This document shows, piece after piece, positions 33,725 to 43,586 of a DNA stretch of 64,000 nt (position 1 is the first letter of the stretch; every line of letters begins with the position of its first letter). This DNA is from an uncultured Gammaproteobacteria bacterium (GTDB lineage: Bacteria > Pseudomonadota > Gammaproteobacteria > Pseudomonadales > Porticoccaceae), in assembly GCA_913058345.1 (NCBI GenBank), contig CAJXQR010000002.1, positions 372,001 through 436,000 on the forward strand. The letters run 5' to 3'. The position numbers were made by a program, and so were the translations under genes. The notes below the pieces were generated by a model that worked only from the letters and a program-made list of their open reading frames with translations, had not been told where the DNA came from and did not search any database.

Positions 33725-34123
33725 ATGTCAGTGAAAAAAAATACAGAATTGAAATTGCCGTTTGCGAGCTTGAAATGCCCGACGGACAATATCATCGAAT
33801 TGATCATTGATGAGGGTGTTGAAATTAGTGTCGATATGGCCCGTGCTTTACATGAGGTCATTGAACAGTGGGTGGATGATGAACCCACTGGTTTTGTGGT
33901 GCATAAATTACACTCCTATTCCGTAAGTTTTGAGGCCCAGCAAATTATTGGCGACCTACCTGGGATCGCTGTGTCGGCGGTGGTGGCCTATAACCAGTTT
34001 GGGGAAATGACCGCCCAACAAATTATTGCCATGTCGGAAATGGTAGAGAGTGACATCGCGATTTTTCCGACACTTGAAAATGCCATTTTTTGGTTGCAGA
34101 AACGGCTGAGCGCCTTGCAATAG
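33725..34123 (+). CDS. Small STAS/SpoIIAA-like protein of unknown function
   Basis: The 132-residue soluble protein is not firmly recognised. The order of beta strands and helices (IIELIIDEGVEISVDMARALHEVIEQW, TGFVVHKLHSYSVSF, IAVSAVVAYNQFGEMTAQ, SDIAIFPTLENAIFWLQKRL) resembles SpoIIAA-like/STAS domains with a C-terminal helix. There are no catalytic motifs. GAGGGG lies well placed before the ATG at 33725. It sits between the symporter and the alkaline phosphatase gene, with no clear partner. Confidence 0.5.
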   Translation: MSVKKNTELKLPFASLKCPTDNIIELIIDEGVEISVDMARALHEVIEQWVDDEPTGFVVHKLHSYSVSFEAQQIIGDLPGIAVSAVVAYNQFGEMTAQQIIAMSEMVESDIAIFPTLENAIFWLQKRLSALQ

Positions 34124-34297
34124 TTTTTTGAGGACATAACCTGACGGGTATTGGTTTCAGTGCCAGGACCGCGTCAGGCTAAGTGCTGATAGCCCTGTTC
34201 GTGTAATTCTAATTTTAGCTCTGTTTTTCGGTCTTTCTTTCATGCGGGGCTTTGTTGTTAAGGTAAATGCCTTCGTTTTGTAAGAAATGACTTATTT

Positions 34298-34315
34298 CTG
34301 TCAAGGTTTGTTCAT
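34298..34315 (+). promoter_or_regulatory. Weak Pho-box candidate before the alkaline phosphatase gene
   Basis: CTGTCAA and TGTTCAT start 11 bp apart, matching the PhoB half-site at 6 of 7 and about 5 of 7 positions. The site lies 158 bp before the GTG start, in a 349-bp gap (34124-34472) with no gene. It is weaker than the pstS and phoB sites. Confidence 0.3.
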
Positions 34316-34472
34316 TAGGATTTGCAAGGCATTCAAGTCATACGCGCCAGAACAGTCCGATTAAAAACCACTGATTCAGTCTGGATGAGCCGATGACTTG
34401 CGCGGTGGCTTCTTAAGTAGAAGCGCTGCTGATGTTTATGGCCTCCTTTCCCAGCCAGTCGAGGATTATTCC

Positions 34473-36056
34473 GTGAATTTCAATAAATTTTTGTGTGCCA
34501 CCACACTTCTGACGGCCTTAAATGCGAGTGCTGGTGTCGATGCTGCTACTAAGAAAACGGCTGAACAATGGTACCGAGAAGGCGCTGAGGCCGTTGAGCA
34601 AAGACGTACACAGCAGCGTTCGGGACGTGGCCAGGCAAAAAATATTATTCTTTTTGTGGGCGATGGTATGGGGGTTTCTACCGTCACCGCAGCGCGCATT
34701 CTTGCGGGCCAGCAAAAAGGCGGGCACGGGGAAGAAAACCTGCTGTCATTTGAGCGCTTTCCCTACACCGCATTGGCAAAAACCTATAACACTAATCAAC
34801 AAACGGCCGACTCTGCCGGCACCATGACGGCCATGATGTCCGGCATCAAAACGAAGGCCGGGCTTATCGGTGTTGATGCAACGGTTACTCGCGGTGACTG
34901 CGCCACGCTCGAGGGCGCACAAATAGCGACTTTCCTCGAAGAGGCCGAACAAGAGGGGCTGTCGACCGGCATCATTTCCACGGCGCGCATTACCCATGCA
35001 ACCCCCGCAGCCACGTATGCCCACAGTGTCGATCGCAATTACGAAGATGACCGCGATGGCGTTAAGTTCGCGCACCCTGAACGTTGTCAGGACATTGCTA
35101 GACAGCTGATTGATTTTCCCTATGGCGATGGCATTGAGGTGGCCCTGGGCGGAGGCCGCCGCAGTTTTATTAAGCGTGAGGAAGGTGCAGATCCGGAGTC
35201 CGGTGGTAAAGGTGAGAGGCAGGATGGCCGTGATCTAACGCAGGAATGGTTACATAAACACGAGCGCTCTGCCTATGTATGGAATCAGACTCAGTTTAAT
35301 GCCATCGACGTCGATCACACCGATCATTTACTCGGTCTCTTCAATATGTCGCATATGCGTTATGAGGCTGACCGTGACAATGATGTGGGCGGGGAACCCT
35401 CTTTAACGGAGATGACAGAGAAGTCTATTGCCTTACTGAGCAAAAACCGCAAAGGTTATTTTTTGATGGTAGAGGCCGGGCGTATTGATCATGGCCATCA
35501 TGCAGGCAGTGCTTACAATGCTTTGACTGACACCATTGAGCTGTCCAATGCCGTGCAAAAAGCGGTCGACATGACAGGCGAGGATACCTTAATTATTGTT
35601 ACCGCCGACCACAGCCATGTGTTCACCATTGCTGGCTACCCTACGCGTGGCAATCCCATTTTGGGTAAGGTGGTACAAAATGACGCTCAGGGTGAAGCAG
35701 AGGATTCACAGGCCTTGGATAAAGACGGCCTTCCCTATACCACCCTCGGTTATACAAATGGTCTCGGTGTTGCCGACCTGGATAATGAGACGAATGCTGA
35801 TGCGCGTTACGACGAAGCTGCAAGCCCTGGTCGCAGGGATCTGCGTGACATTGACACCGAAAGCACGGGGTACCATCAGGAGTCATTGGTTCATTTGGGT
35901 GCCGAAACTCACGGTGCTGAAGATGTGGCCATTTATGCACAGGGCCCCGGCTCGCATCTGGTACGCGGAGTTATGGAGCAAAATGTCATTTACCACATTA
36001 TGCGAAAGGCATTTGGTCCCATGTTGACCAACAGGCAACAAGCTCGCGAGAGGTAA
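34473..36056 (+). CDS. phoA: Periplasmic alkaline phosphatase (PhoA type)
   Basis: The enzyme releases phosphate from phosphomonoesters in the periplasm. A GTG at 34473 with GAGGA upstream gives 527 residues with a proper signal peptide (MNFNKFLCATTLLTALNASA); an in-frame TTG at 34398 would bury it. Active-site elements visible are VGDGMG (Zn/Mg Asp), TADSAGTMTAM with the phosphorylated Ser, THATPAATYAH, VEAGRIDHGHHAG (Asp and His zinc ligands), VTADHSH and ETHGAEDVAIYA. It is longer than E. coli PhoA (471), mainly by a Gly/Asp-rich segment near 270-300 and the loop before the last zinc motif. It probably belongs to the Pho regulon, consistent with neighbouring pit genes. Confidence 0.92.
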   Translation: MNFNKFLCATTLLTALNASAGVDAATKKTAEQWYREGAEAVEQRRTQQRSGRGQAKNIILFVGDGMGVSTVTAARILAGQQKGGHGEENLLSFERFPYTALAKTYNTNQQTADSAGTMTAMMSGIKTKAGLIGVDATVTRGDCATLEGAQIATFLEEAEQEGLSTGIISTARITHATPAATYAHSVDRNYEDDRDGVKFAHPERCQDIARQLIDFPYGDGIEVALGGGRRSFIKREEGADPESGGKGERQDGRDLTQEWLHKHERSAYVWNQTQFNAIDVDHTDHLLGLFNMSHMRYEADRDNDVGGEPSLTEMTEKSIALLSKNRKGYFLMVEAGRIDHGHHAGSAYNALTDTIELSNAVQKAVDMTGEDTLIIVTADHSHVFTIAGYPTRGNPILGKVVQNDAQGEAEDSQALDKDGLPYTTLGYTNGLGVADLDNETNADARYDEAASPGRRDLRDIDTESTGYHQESLVHLGAETHGAEDVAIYAQGPGSHLVRGVMEQNVIYHIMRKAFGPMLTNRQQARER

Positions 36057-36150
36057 GGGATAAACTGCCAGCTGTCTGGTGAAGGGTACTATCAGAGAGA
36101 CCGCTACCCACTGACGACTGTGTTTTAGTTTAAAGACCTATACGTGGGTG

Positions 36151-37428
36151 TCAGCTAATAAAGACGCCCTTGAGAATAAAGAAGAAGACAATCGACAAAC
36201 CGGCACCGGCGGGCAGCGTGACCAGCCAGGACATAAAGATGGTGCCTACGACGCGTAGGTTGATGGCGGCAATACCGCGCGCAAAGCCAACCCCCAACAC
36301 TGCGCCGACCAGGGTGTGGGTGGTGGAAACGGGTAGGCCGGTGGCCGACGCGAGCACGACCGTCGCAGCGGCACCCAGCTCAGCGGCAAAACCCCTGCTC
36401 GGGGTCAACACAGTGATTTTTTGGCCGATAGTGGCCATCACCTTAAAGCCATAGGTGGCGAGACCAAGAATAATACCGGCGCCACCGAGCAGGAGAATCC
36501 AGCTTGGCATCACTGTTTTTGCGGCAATGGTGCCGCTATTAACGATGCCCACAATGGCGGCCAGTGGGCCGACGGCATTGGCGACGTCGTTAGAGCCATG
36601 GGCAAAAGCCATGCTGCAGGCGGTAAAAACCATCAGCACTGCAAACACGCGCTCGACGTTGGCGAAACGGTCATTGGGGTCAGTGTTGGGGTCTTCTTTA
36701 ACACGGCTGAGAAAATAGTTGCCGATCAGAGCGACCAGCAGGCCGGCACCTGCTGCATAGAGGGCGCACTCGCCAAAGCTCATGCTGACGCCTTGATCTT
36801 TGAAAACATGCTTCAGGCCCTTGAGCAGGGTCACCATCGACATCAGAAAACCGACGGCAAACATGTACAGGGGGATAAAGCGTTTAGCGCGAGTGAAGGG
36901 GTTGCTGTGGTTGAGGATCAGCCTTTGTACGCTTTTGAACAGGGAATAGGATATAACACCGGCCAGTACTGGCGAGACCACCCAGCTGGCGACGATCTTC
37001 CAGACCTTCGACCAGTGCACCGCATCCACGGAAATGCCCACTGCTGCAAAGCCAACAATGGCGCCGACAATGGTGTGCGTGGTCGACACTGGCCAGCCCT
37101 TAATACTGGCAATGAGTAGCCAGGTGCCCGCCGCCAATAGCGCCGCCAGCATGCCGAAAACCAGCAATTCCGGTCTGTCGCCAATGGATGTGGTGTCAAT
37201 AATGCCTTTGCGGATAGTGGCCGTTACTTCGCCACCGGCTAGATAGGCACCGAGAAACTCAAACAGCATGGCGATCATAATCGCCTGTTTCACTGTCAGG
37301 GCGCGGGAGCCCACCGAGGTGCCCATGGCATTGGCGACATCGTTGGCGCCAATGCCCCAGGCCATGAAGAAACCAAAAACGCAGGCGAGTGAAAGGAGCA
37401 AATAGCCGTGTTCAGCAATAATTGTCAT
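36151..37428 (-). CDS. pit: Low-affinity inorganic phosphate transporter, PiT family
   Basis: This 425-residue membrane protein of the PiT family imports metal-phosphate with H+ or Na+. The two diagnostic repeats are GANDVANAMGTSVGSRALT near residue 27 and HGSNDVANAVGPLAAIVG near 284, with GWPVSTTHTIVGAIVG and GLPVSTTHTLVGAVLG as their second halves. Two homologous inverted halves are thus complete. It lies 57 bp downstream of a DUF47 gene, a standard pairing in which the PhoU-like protein regulates the transporter. PiT is used when phosphate is plentiful, complementary to the Pst system in this window. Confidence 0.93.
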   Translation of the reverse strand: MTIIAEHGYLLLSLACVFGFFMAWGIGANDVANAMGTSVGSRALTVKQAIMIAMLFEFLGAYLAGGEVTATIRKGIIDTTSIGDRPELLVFGMLAALLAAGTWLLIASIKGWPVSTTHTIVGAIVGFAAVGISVDAVHWSKVWKIVASWVVSPVLAGVISYSLFKSVQRLILNHSNPFTRAKRFIPLYMFAVGFLMSMVTLLKGLKHVFKDQGVSMSFGECALYAAGAGLLVALIGNYFLSRVKEDPNTDPNDRFANVERVFAVLMVFTACSMAFAHGSNDVANAVGPLAAIVGIVNSGTIAAKTVMPSWILLLGGAGIILGLATYGFKVMATIGQKITVLTPSRGFAAELGAAATVVLASATGLPVSTTHTLVGAVLGVGFARGIAAINLRVVGTIFMSWLVTLPAGAGLSIVFFFILKGVFIS

Positions 37429-37485
37429 AAGCCAAGTCGATTAAAGAAATGAGGAAGGGAGTTGGGGTAAGGGTATAACCCGCCG

Positions 37486-38166
37486 TTAACGGGCCAGAAG
37501 CAGTTGCAACCTCGCGCCAACGCGTTCGGCGTTGTCGGCCATTTCACCCACGGTGTCGATGATTTTATAGAGAAACATCACATCGACTGGGGGGAGAGTA
37601 GTTTCTAGTGCAAACAGTTTTCTACGGAGATTTTGTTCCAGCTGGTCATTGTCGTGTTCGAGTTCGTCGAGAGCTTCGATCAAGGTAGCGATAAAGCTCA
37701 CTTCGCGATCTCCAAAACCGGTCTCGAGTAGCTCGTCGAGTTCGTTAATGGCGACAAAGGCCTGTTCCGTTGCTGCGATCGCGGTTTTTAGGAAAGCCAT
37801 ACCGCAGTCTTGCAGGGACTCGGGAATAATCATGTTGCGGCCCAACATCAAACCGGCGATATCGCGCGCGCCATTGGCAATGCGGTCCTGGGTTGTCACC
37901 AGATCGAGCAGGTCGGTGCGCGGCATTGGCATGAATAAGCTTTTCGGCAAATGCAGGCGGATCTGTTTTTTCAGCTCATCGGCTTCGCGTTCACTGGCAC
38001 AAATCTTATCGTAAACGGCGCTCGCCAGCTTCCAGTCACCACTGTTAGAGGCCTTAAAAAACCCCTCCAGAAATTTTACGCAAGTCACCACTTCACCCAT
38101 GTGCTGTTGCATGGGTTTAATCGGCGAGCGGCCGAGAACTTTGTAAAGAGGGTTAATAATGGCCAT
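37486..38166 (-). CDS. DUF47 / TIGR00153 PhoU-like regulator of the Pit transporter
   Basis: The 226-residue all-helical protein matches the TIGR00153 family: LFMPMPRTDLLDLVTTQDRIANGARDIAGL, HDNDQLEQNLRRKLFALE and YKIIDTVGEMADNAERVGARL. Two of these contain the metal-binding ExxxD or DxxxN positions seen in PhoU. Genes of this family nearly always precede a PiT transporter and are thought to regulate it. The pit gene follows here. Confidence 0.9.
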   Translation of the reverse strand: MAIINPLYKVLGRSPIKPMQQHMGEVVTCVKFLEGFFKASNSGDWKLASAVYDKICASEREADELKKQIRLHLPKSLFMPMPRTDLLDLVTTQDRIANGARDIAGLMLGRNMIIPESLQDCGMAFLKTAIAATEQAFVAINELDELLETGFGDREVSFIATLIEALDELEHDNDQLEQNLRRKLFALETTLPPVDVMFLYKIIDTVGEMADNAERVGARLQLLLAR

Positions 38167-38307
38167 CGGCTGTTCCCGTTTTATCTGGCTGGTTGTTTCA
38201 TTTGTACTGCCCCAGGCAGTCCGTGTGCGGAATTATAGGGCGAGTGGCTGCTGGCGTCATGCGGATTGTGCAGACTAAATCGACGGGGCACAGGGTCGAG
38301 GCGCCTT

Positions 38308-41300
38308 TTACAGGGCGGAGAGGCTTAAGGGGCAGGCGATGGACACCACACCGGGGGTGAGTTTTAAGGTGTCCTCTTCGAGGTGTATTCGTGATGCACT
38401 GAGTGGGGAGCCGTTCGCTTCATTCTTGGTGAAATAGTTATAAATACTTTGTGCACGCTCTCTCGCCAAAGCCTTAAGTTGTACAGGTTCAACCGCCTGA
38501 TGCTCGATGAGTTGTTGCAGCATTTGTTGCCTGACGTGTTCATCGATCATGTCTGACAGGTCACCAGTATTACCGTTTTCTGATGCCTGTGATGCAAGTA
38601 ATTGCTTACTATTGGTGTTTAACTCGGTCAATTTTTCATCGCCAAAACTTTCGCTATATAACGTTTCCAGTACTCCGCTTTGATAGTCAACAGGCTCGGC
38701 TAAAGCCATTTCATCATCGACGACGGACTTGTAAAGCTGATTAAACTGTAAGGTCTGTAAAGCAAGACCATCGCTTTCAGGCTGATAACAGGCGCTCACA
38801 TTCAGCGCTAGTGCTGGTTTTTGTTGCAGGGCTTTGGTGAGTTTGTCGAGCTTCTGCTGCTCGCTGTTAATGAGTGCGCTTGCGCCAGGAGGGAAAGATA
38901 CTTGATCGAGACCGCTGTCGTCACCGCTTTCAAACAAGCCACCCAGCATTTTAAAGGGGCTGGCAACCACTTTTACTAATAAGTTGCGAAAGGCCTTCCA
39001 GACAATACCACTGATGTCCACTTCGGGTTTATTGAGGTTGCCCGTGACAGGGAGATCGATATCAATATTGCCATTGATGTCTTTCATCAGTGCGACGGCC
39101 AGTTTCAGGGGTAAGCTAACCGCATCGGGGCTGTCAACAGTATCGCCTAGAGTCAGGCTTTCCAGTAACAGTTGATTGTCGCCCTGCATTTGTCCCTGGT
39201 TAATGCGGTAGTCGAGATTCAATGCCAGGGTGCCGTCATCAATGGCGTATCCTGCAAACTTGCCGGAATAGCCACTGGCGCTGGTGATATCAACATGGCT
39301 CAAATCGAGTTTGAACTTGCTGAAAGCATGGGGAGCACTGAGTTGGCTAGCCGCTGAGATTTTTGCCTTGCCGTTCTGGTCAATTTTGCCATCGAGAAAC
39401 AGCTCAGTGGGTGAGCTTGAGACCGTCGATATGTCCATTACCTGCCCGTGAAGGCTGTGAATATGGGTGGCAAAATTGATGGGCAAATTGAAGTCTTTGT
39501 AAATCAGAGTGCCATCATTTAGCGTAAATTTTGCAATAGCGACGGGAAAGGCCGCGTCTTCCTCAGTATTGATAGAGGGCTGTGCTGGCGTCGAAGAGGG
39601 TTCAGGAGAGTCGGAGGCACTGGCAGCCTGCTGAGGGGCCGATACTAGCAGACGGAAGAAACTGGTTTCGCCATTTTCGAAGACAGTGGTTTCAAAGTGA
39701 GGTTCGACTAATTCAATACTGGCGATGTTCAGAGCAGCCGGTTCGAGCTGTAAATCGAGTGCCTTGATGGCCAGGTTCTCCCAGTGAGCCCACTTTTTCT
39801 GGTTGACGAGGTCGAAGGTGTCGAGTTGGCGAATATCAATATCGCCCCGTAAGCTCAGTGCTTGACTAGCCGAGTTTTGGTAGTCGAGTTGCAGGTCGGC
39901 ATCGATACTGCCCTGGATGAGATTAAGCCGAATGGTGTCGTGCAGGTAACTGCTAAGCGGTGGCAGGGGTATTTCCTTCAAGTCGATCGCCAGTGCGGCC
40001 ATCGGGGGCATGGCGCCCACCTTGCCAGCGATGGTGGTGTTGCCCGTGTTGTTAAACGTGAGTTGGGCCTGTAAGTCGAACTCGGCACCTTGTTTAAGGC
40101 TAAAGGGGCTCAGTGCCAAATCGGTGATGTTAGCAGTTTGGGGGGCGGGTTCGCTCAGTGAGCGGTCGGCAAAATGCAGCTGCAGGGCTTTGAGCTGTAT
40201 TTTATCAAGGTGCATTTGTAGTGCAGGCGTGGCTGGGGATGTAGTACTGCCAGGGTCTGTTTGGGCTTCACGGTCGCTACTTTTAAGCAGCTGACTGTAA
40301 TTAAATACTTTATCGGCTGTCAGCCAGCTGTGAACAGACCCCTTGTCGACGACCAGTGACTCGGCGGTGGCAAGCTGCTCGGGCCAGGCGAAGCTCCCCC
40401 GGTTGAGGCGAATGCTGTCGAGTCGAAGTAAGGGTTCGACGGGGGCCTCGGTATCGAGCGCTAACTGTTGCAGTTCGATACTTATATTTGTCGCTTGTAG
40501 GGCGAGGCCCTGCTCGGGACCGCTTTTGTCCAGCGTAAAATCAGTGTTAAGCGAGAGCGTACCTTGCTGAATGGTGAAGAGCAGCATCTCTTGCAGGTAG
40601 TCGCCGGCGCGTTTGAGTTCGAGATTGTCGAGATCGATATGTGCAGTAAGGGCCAATGGCTTGACTTGCAGAGCACCGCTAAATGTCAGATTTTCAGTGT
40701 CGCTCAATTGCGCAGCGAAAGTGAACCGGCCTCCCTCTTCTGGCAAGGTGCTGAAATGAGCAATGTTGAAGTTGAGTGCATTAAAGTCGAGATTAAAAGG
40801 CTCGGGTCGGTCGAGCTGCGTAAAATGTACGCGACTCTCGTTGAGCGCAATATTATTGAGAATTAAGCGCGGCAGAGCGGTAGGTGTTTTGTCCTGTGGT
40901 GCTTGCAGCTCATCGCTCGGGGGTGGCACCAGGCGCAACAAATTGAGATTGCCTGCACTGTCAATTTTGGCAAACACTTCAAGTTCGGTCAGGCTAACCG
41001 TGCTGAATTGCCAGGCACGCTTGAACAGGCCAAAGGTATCAAAGTCGACCACCAGCTCGCCGAGTTCGAGCAAGGGGGCGTCTTCGGGGGTGGAAAGCTG
41101 TAAATTCTGGAGGCGTAAGCGGAATAAAAAGGGGTTAAAGCTCACGGTCTCAAGGCGTGCCTGCTGCTGTAATGTGCCGTCGACATACTGAATGAGTTGG
41201 CTTTTCAGTACATAGGGCAGCAACAAAAAGCCGCCCAGACTATAGCTGAGTAAACCAACAAGCAGCCACAGACGATAGCTCTTTAGAGGTTTGTCACCAA

Positions 41301-41313
41301 AAACGTGTCGCAT
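38308..41313 (-). CDS. DUF748 (AsmA-like) envelope protein
   Basis: The ATG at 41313 with AAAGGA gives 1001 residues; an upstream in-frame Met would overlap recG. One N-terminal membrane anchor (about 12-32) is followed by a very long periplasmic beta-rich region with repeats of the type LELGELVVDFDTFGLF and IDIDLPVTGNLNKPEVDISG, which define DUF748. The related AsmA/TamB family makes elongated bridge-like proteins that move phospholipids between membranes, so a lipid-bridge role is plausible but unproven. The last 200 residues carry Ser/Gln-rich segments and ALARERAQSIYNYF, also typical. It is downstream of recG. Confidence 0.85.
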   Translation of the reverse strand: MRHVFGDKPLKSYRLWLLVGLLSYSLGGFLLLPYVLKSQLIQYVDGTLQQQARLETVSFNPFLFRLRLQNLQLSTPEDAPLLELGELVVDFDTFGLFKRAWQFSTVSLTELEVFAKIDSAGNLNLLRLVPPPSDELQAPQDKTPTALPRLILNNIALNESRVHFTQLDRPEPFNLDFNALNFNIAHFSTLPEEGGRFTFAAQLSDTENLTFSGALQVKPLALTAHIDLDNLELKRAGDYLQEMLLFTIQQGTLSLNTDFTLDKSGPEQGLALQATNISIELQQLALDTEAPVEPLLRLDSIRLNRGSFAWPEQLATAESLVVDKGSVHSWLTADKVFNYSQLLKSSDREAQTDPGSTTSPATPALQMHLDKIQLKALQLHFADRSLSEPAPQTANITDLALSPFSLKQGAEFDLQAQLTFNNTGNTTIAGKVGAMPPMAALAIDLKEIPLPPLSSYLHDTIRLNLIQGSIDADLQLDYQNSASQALSLRGDIDIRQLDTFDLVNQKKWAHWENLAIKALDLQLEPAALNIASIELVEPHFETTVFENGETSFFRLLVSAPQQAASASDSPEPSSTPAQPSINTEEDAAFPVAIAKFTLNDGTLIYKDFNLPINFATHIHSLHGQVMDISTVSSSPTELFLDGKIDQNGKAKISAASQLSAPHAFSKFKLDLSHVDITSASGYSGKFAGYAIDDGTLALNLDYRINQGQMQGDNQLLLESLTLGDTVDSPDAVSLPLKLAVALMKDINGNIDIDLPVTGNLNKPEVDISGIVWKAFRNLLVKVVASPFKMLGGLFESGDDSGLDQVSFPPGASALINSEQQKLDKLTKALQQKPALALNVSACYQPESDGLALQTLQFNQLYKSVVDDEMALAEPVDYQSGVLETLYSESFGDEKLTELNTNSKQLLASQASENGNTGDLSDMIDEHVRQQMLQQLIEHQAVEPVQLKALARERAQSIYNYFTKNEANGSPLSASRIHLEEDTLKLTPGVVSIACPLSLSAL

Positions 41314-41350
41314 AAAATCCTTTATCCTTAGATTCAAATGATTAGCCGAA

Positions 41351-43429
41351 CTACACTTGCCCGTAACTCTCTCGCTCACCCAGCCAGCGGCGAATCAAGG
41401 GGGCTACCAGTTCAGGGTGTTGGCTGATGATCTCTTGCGCCTGCTCTTTCACGGCATCGAGCAAATGGGCGTCGCGCTGTAAATCGGCGATGCGCAAATC
41501 GACATCGCCCGTTTGCCGCGTGCCGAGTACCTCGCCGGGGCCACGCAGTTCGAGGTCTTTTTCGGCGATCACAAAGCCATCGTTAGTCTGACGCATGATG
41601 GTAATACGTTCTTTGGCCTGCTGCGACAAGGGGGTGCCGTACAATAGAACACAGTGGCTGGCAACGCTGCCCCGCCCTACTCGTCCACGCAGCTGGTGCA
41701 ATTGGGCGAGGCCAAGGCGCTCGGGGTTCTCAATCACCATTAAGCTGGCATTGGGCACGTCGACGCCCACTTCAATAACCGTAGTGGCCACCAGCAGCTT
41801 GAGCTTACCGGCTTTAAAGTCATCCATCACGCTGGCTTTTTGCGCCGCTTTCATGCGCCCGTGAACCAGGCCTATGCTCAGTTCGGGCAGCAACAGGGCC
41901 AGCTCCTCGGCGGTGACTTCGGCGGCCTGGGCCTCAAGGGTTTCAGACTCTTCGATGAGTGTGCAGACCCAGTAGGCCTGTTGGCCCTGCTGGCAGGCCT
42001 CACGAATGCGGACCACCACCTCTAAACGCCGTTGATCAGCGATGGCCACGGTGTTCACCGGGCTGCGGCCGGGGGGGAGTTCGTCGATCACCGACACATC
42101 AAGATCGGCATAAGCACTCATCGCCAGCGTTCGAGGGATAGGGGTAGCGGTCATAATCAGCTGGTGAGTCGTTAAGTTATCGCGGCGGCCCTTCTCCCGC
42201 AGCGCGAGGCGCTGGTGGACGCCAAAGCGGTGTTGCTCGTCGATAATCGTGAGGCCAAGATTGTGGAATTCGACCGGCTCCTGAAACAGGGCGTGGGTGC
42301 CCACCACCAGCTGGGCGCTGCCGTCGGCAATACCGTTCAATTGATAGTCCCGGGCTTTGCCTTTCAATTTGCCACTCAGCCAGCCGACCCGAATATTTAG
42401 TGGGGTAAGCCAGGCTTCAAAGTTTTGCCGGTGTTGCTCAGCGAGAATTTCGGTGGGTGCCATAATCGCGGCCTGGTAACCACTGGCAACCGCCTGCAAT
42501 GCGGCGAGAGCAGCCACCACGGTTTTGCCCGAGCCAACATCACCCTGTAAAAGACGCAGCATAGGCAGGGGCTGGCAAATGTCGGCGCAGACTTCGTCGC
42601 TAACCCGCTGCTGGGCGGGGGTTAGGGCAAAGGGCAACAGCTCGAGAAATTGCGCCCTCAGTTGCAGGTCTTTCGCAAAGGCGGGCGCCCCTTGCTGGCG
42701 GATACTCTGGCGCAGGCGTTGCATACTCAGGTGATGGGCGAGTAACTCTTCAAAGGCCAGGCGCTGTTGGGCCGGGTGCTGCCCTTTGGCCAATTGTTCG
42801 ATGGGTGCATTGGCTGGCGGACGATGAAGAAAGCGCAAGGCATCGACCAGGCTCTCTTGCTTAGCCTCATTACGGAGAGTCTGAGGTAATAATTCACTGA
42901 GATTGTTGGTATCGAGCATGGCCAGTGCTTGCTCGGTGATGGTGCGTAGGCGGTGCTGGGTAATGCCGTCGGTGGCGGGGTAGACGGGGGTGAGATTCTG
43001 GGCCAGGGGTTCAGGGTGCTTGCCGTCGAGAATCTGATATTCCGGATGGTAGAGTTCCAGTCCGGCGCTACCCCGTCGCACTTCGCCGTAGCAACGCATT
43101 CTTGCACCAACGACCATGGTGTGGCGCTGGGACGCAGCAAAGTGGAAAAAACGCAGAGTAATTAGTCCGGTGTCGTCCTGCACCTTGCAAATCAAGCTGC
43201 GTCGTCGCCCGATGACAATATCACTGCCACGTATTTCACCCTCAATTACCGCTTCAGTGTTGGGCTGCAAGCTACCAATGGGGCTAATACGGGTGCGATC
43301 CATATAACGGAGGGGTAGGTGGAAGAGAATATCCTGTAGCGTCGCAATGCCCAGTCGGGCCAGTTTGTCGCGCATTTGTGTGCCAATGCCACGAAGCTGA
43401 GTTACAGGAGTTTGGTCGAGGGGCGTCAT
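41351..43429 (-). CDS. recG: ATP-dependent DNA helicase RecG
   Basis: RecG reverses stalled replication forks and processes R-loops and D-loops. From the ATG at 43429 the product is 692 residues, the length of E. coli RecG. An N-terminal OB/wedge domain (about 10-190) precedes the helicase core, which has Walker A LLQGDVGSGKTVVA, the DEQHRFGV box, TATPIPRT, VATTVIEVGVDVPNA and QLRGRVGRG. The C-terminal RecG clamp is present (NDGFVIAEKDLELRGPGEVLGTRQTG). The reading frame continues 29 codons upstream to 43516 without support. DUF748 follows. Confidence 0.96.
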   Translation of the reverse strand: MTPLDQTPVTQLRGIGTQMRDKLARLGIATLQDILFHLPLRYMDRTRISPIGSLQPNTEAVIEGEIRGSDIVIGRRRSLICKVQDDTGLITLRFFHFAASQRHTMVVGARMRCYGEVRRGSAGLELYHPEYQILDGKHPEPLAQNLTPVYPATDGITQHRLRTITEQALAMLDTNNLSELLPQTLRNEAKQESLVDALRFLHRPPANAPIEQLAKGQHPAQQRLAFEELLAHHLSMQRLRQSIRQQGAPAFAKDLQLRAQFLELLPFALTPAQQRVSDEVCADICQPLPMLRLLQGDVGSGKTVVAALAALQAVASGYQAAIMAPTEILAEQHRQNFEAWLTPLNIRVGWLSGKLKGKARDYQLNGIADGSAQLVVGTHALFQEPVEFHNLGLTIIDEQHRFGVHQRLALREKGRRDNLTTHQLIMTATPIPRTLAMSAYADLDVSVIDELPPGRSPVNTVAIADQRRLEVVVRIREACQQGQQAYWVCTLIEESETLEAQAAEVTAEELALLLPELSIGLVHGRMKAAQKASVMDDFKAGKLKLLVATTVIEVGVDVPNASLMVIENPERLGLAQLHQLRGRVGRGSVASHCVLLYGTPLSQQAKERITIMRQTNDGFVIAEKDLELRGPGEVLGTRQTGDVDLRIADLQRDAHLLDAVKEQAQEIISQHPELVAPLIRRWLGERESYGQV

Positions 43430-43586
43430 AGGCTTTAGTGTAGAGCTAAAGGCTCTGGGCTCATAGTCCAGAGATAGATAGTCAGATAGAAATAGCGTCG
43501 ACATAACACTGTGCATTTGGGTAAGAGAGGCTATGCTGTGGTTAGCGCCACAGTGAAATTAGAATGCCAATGAAAAGAGGGCAGTT

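Noticed and set aside
36421-37119. 232-codon open frame on the plus strand
   Set aside because: It is wholly antisense to the pit gene; the His/Gln/Ala-rich composition is a by-product of the PiT coding sequence.
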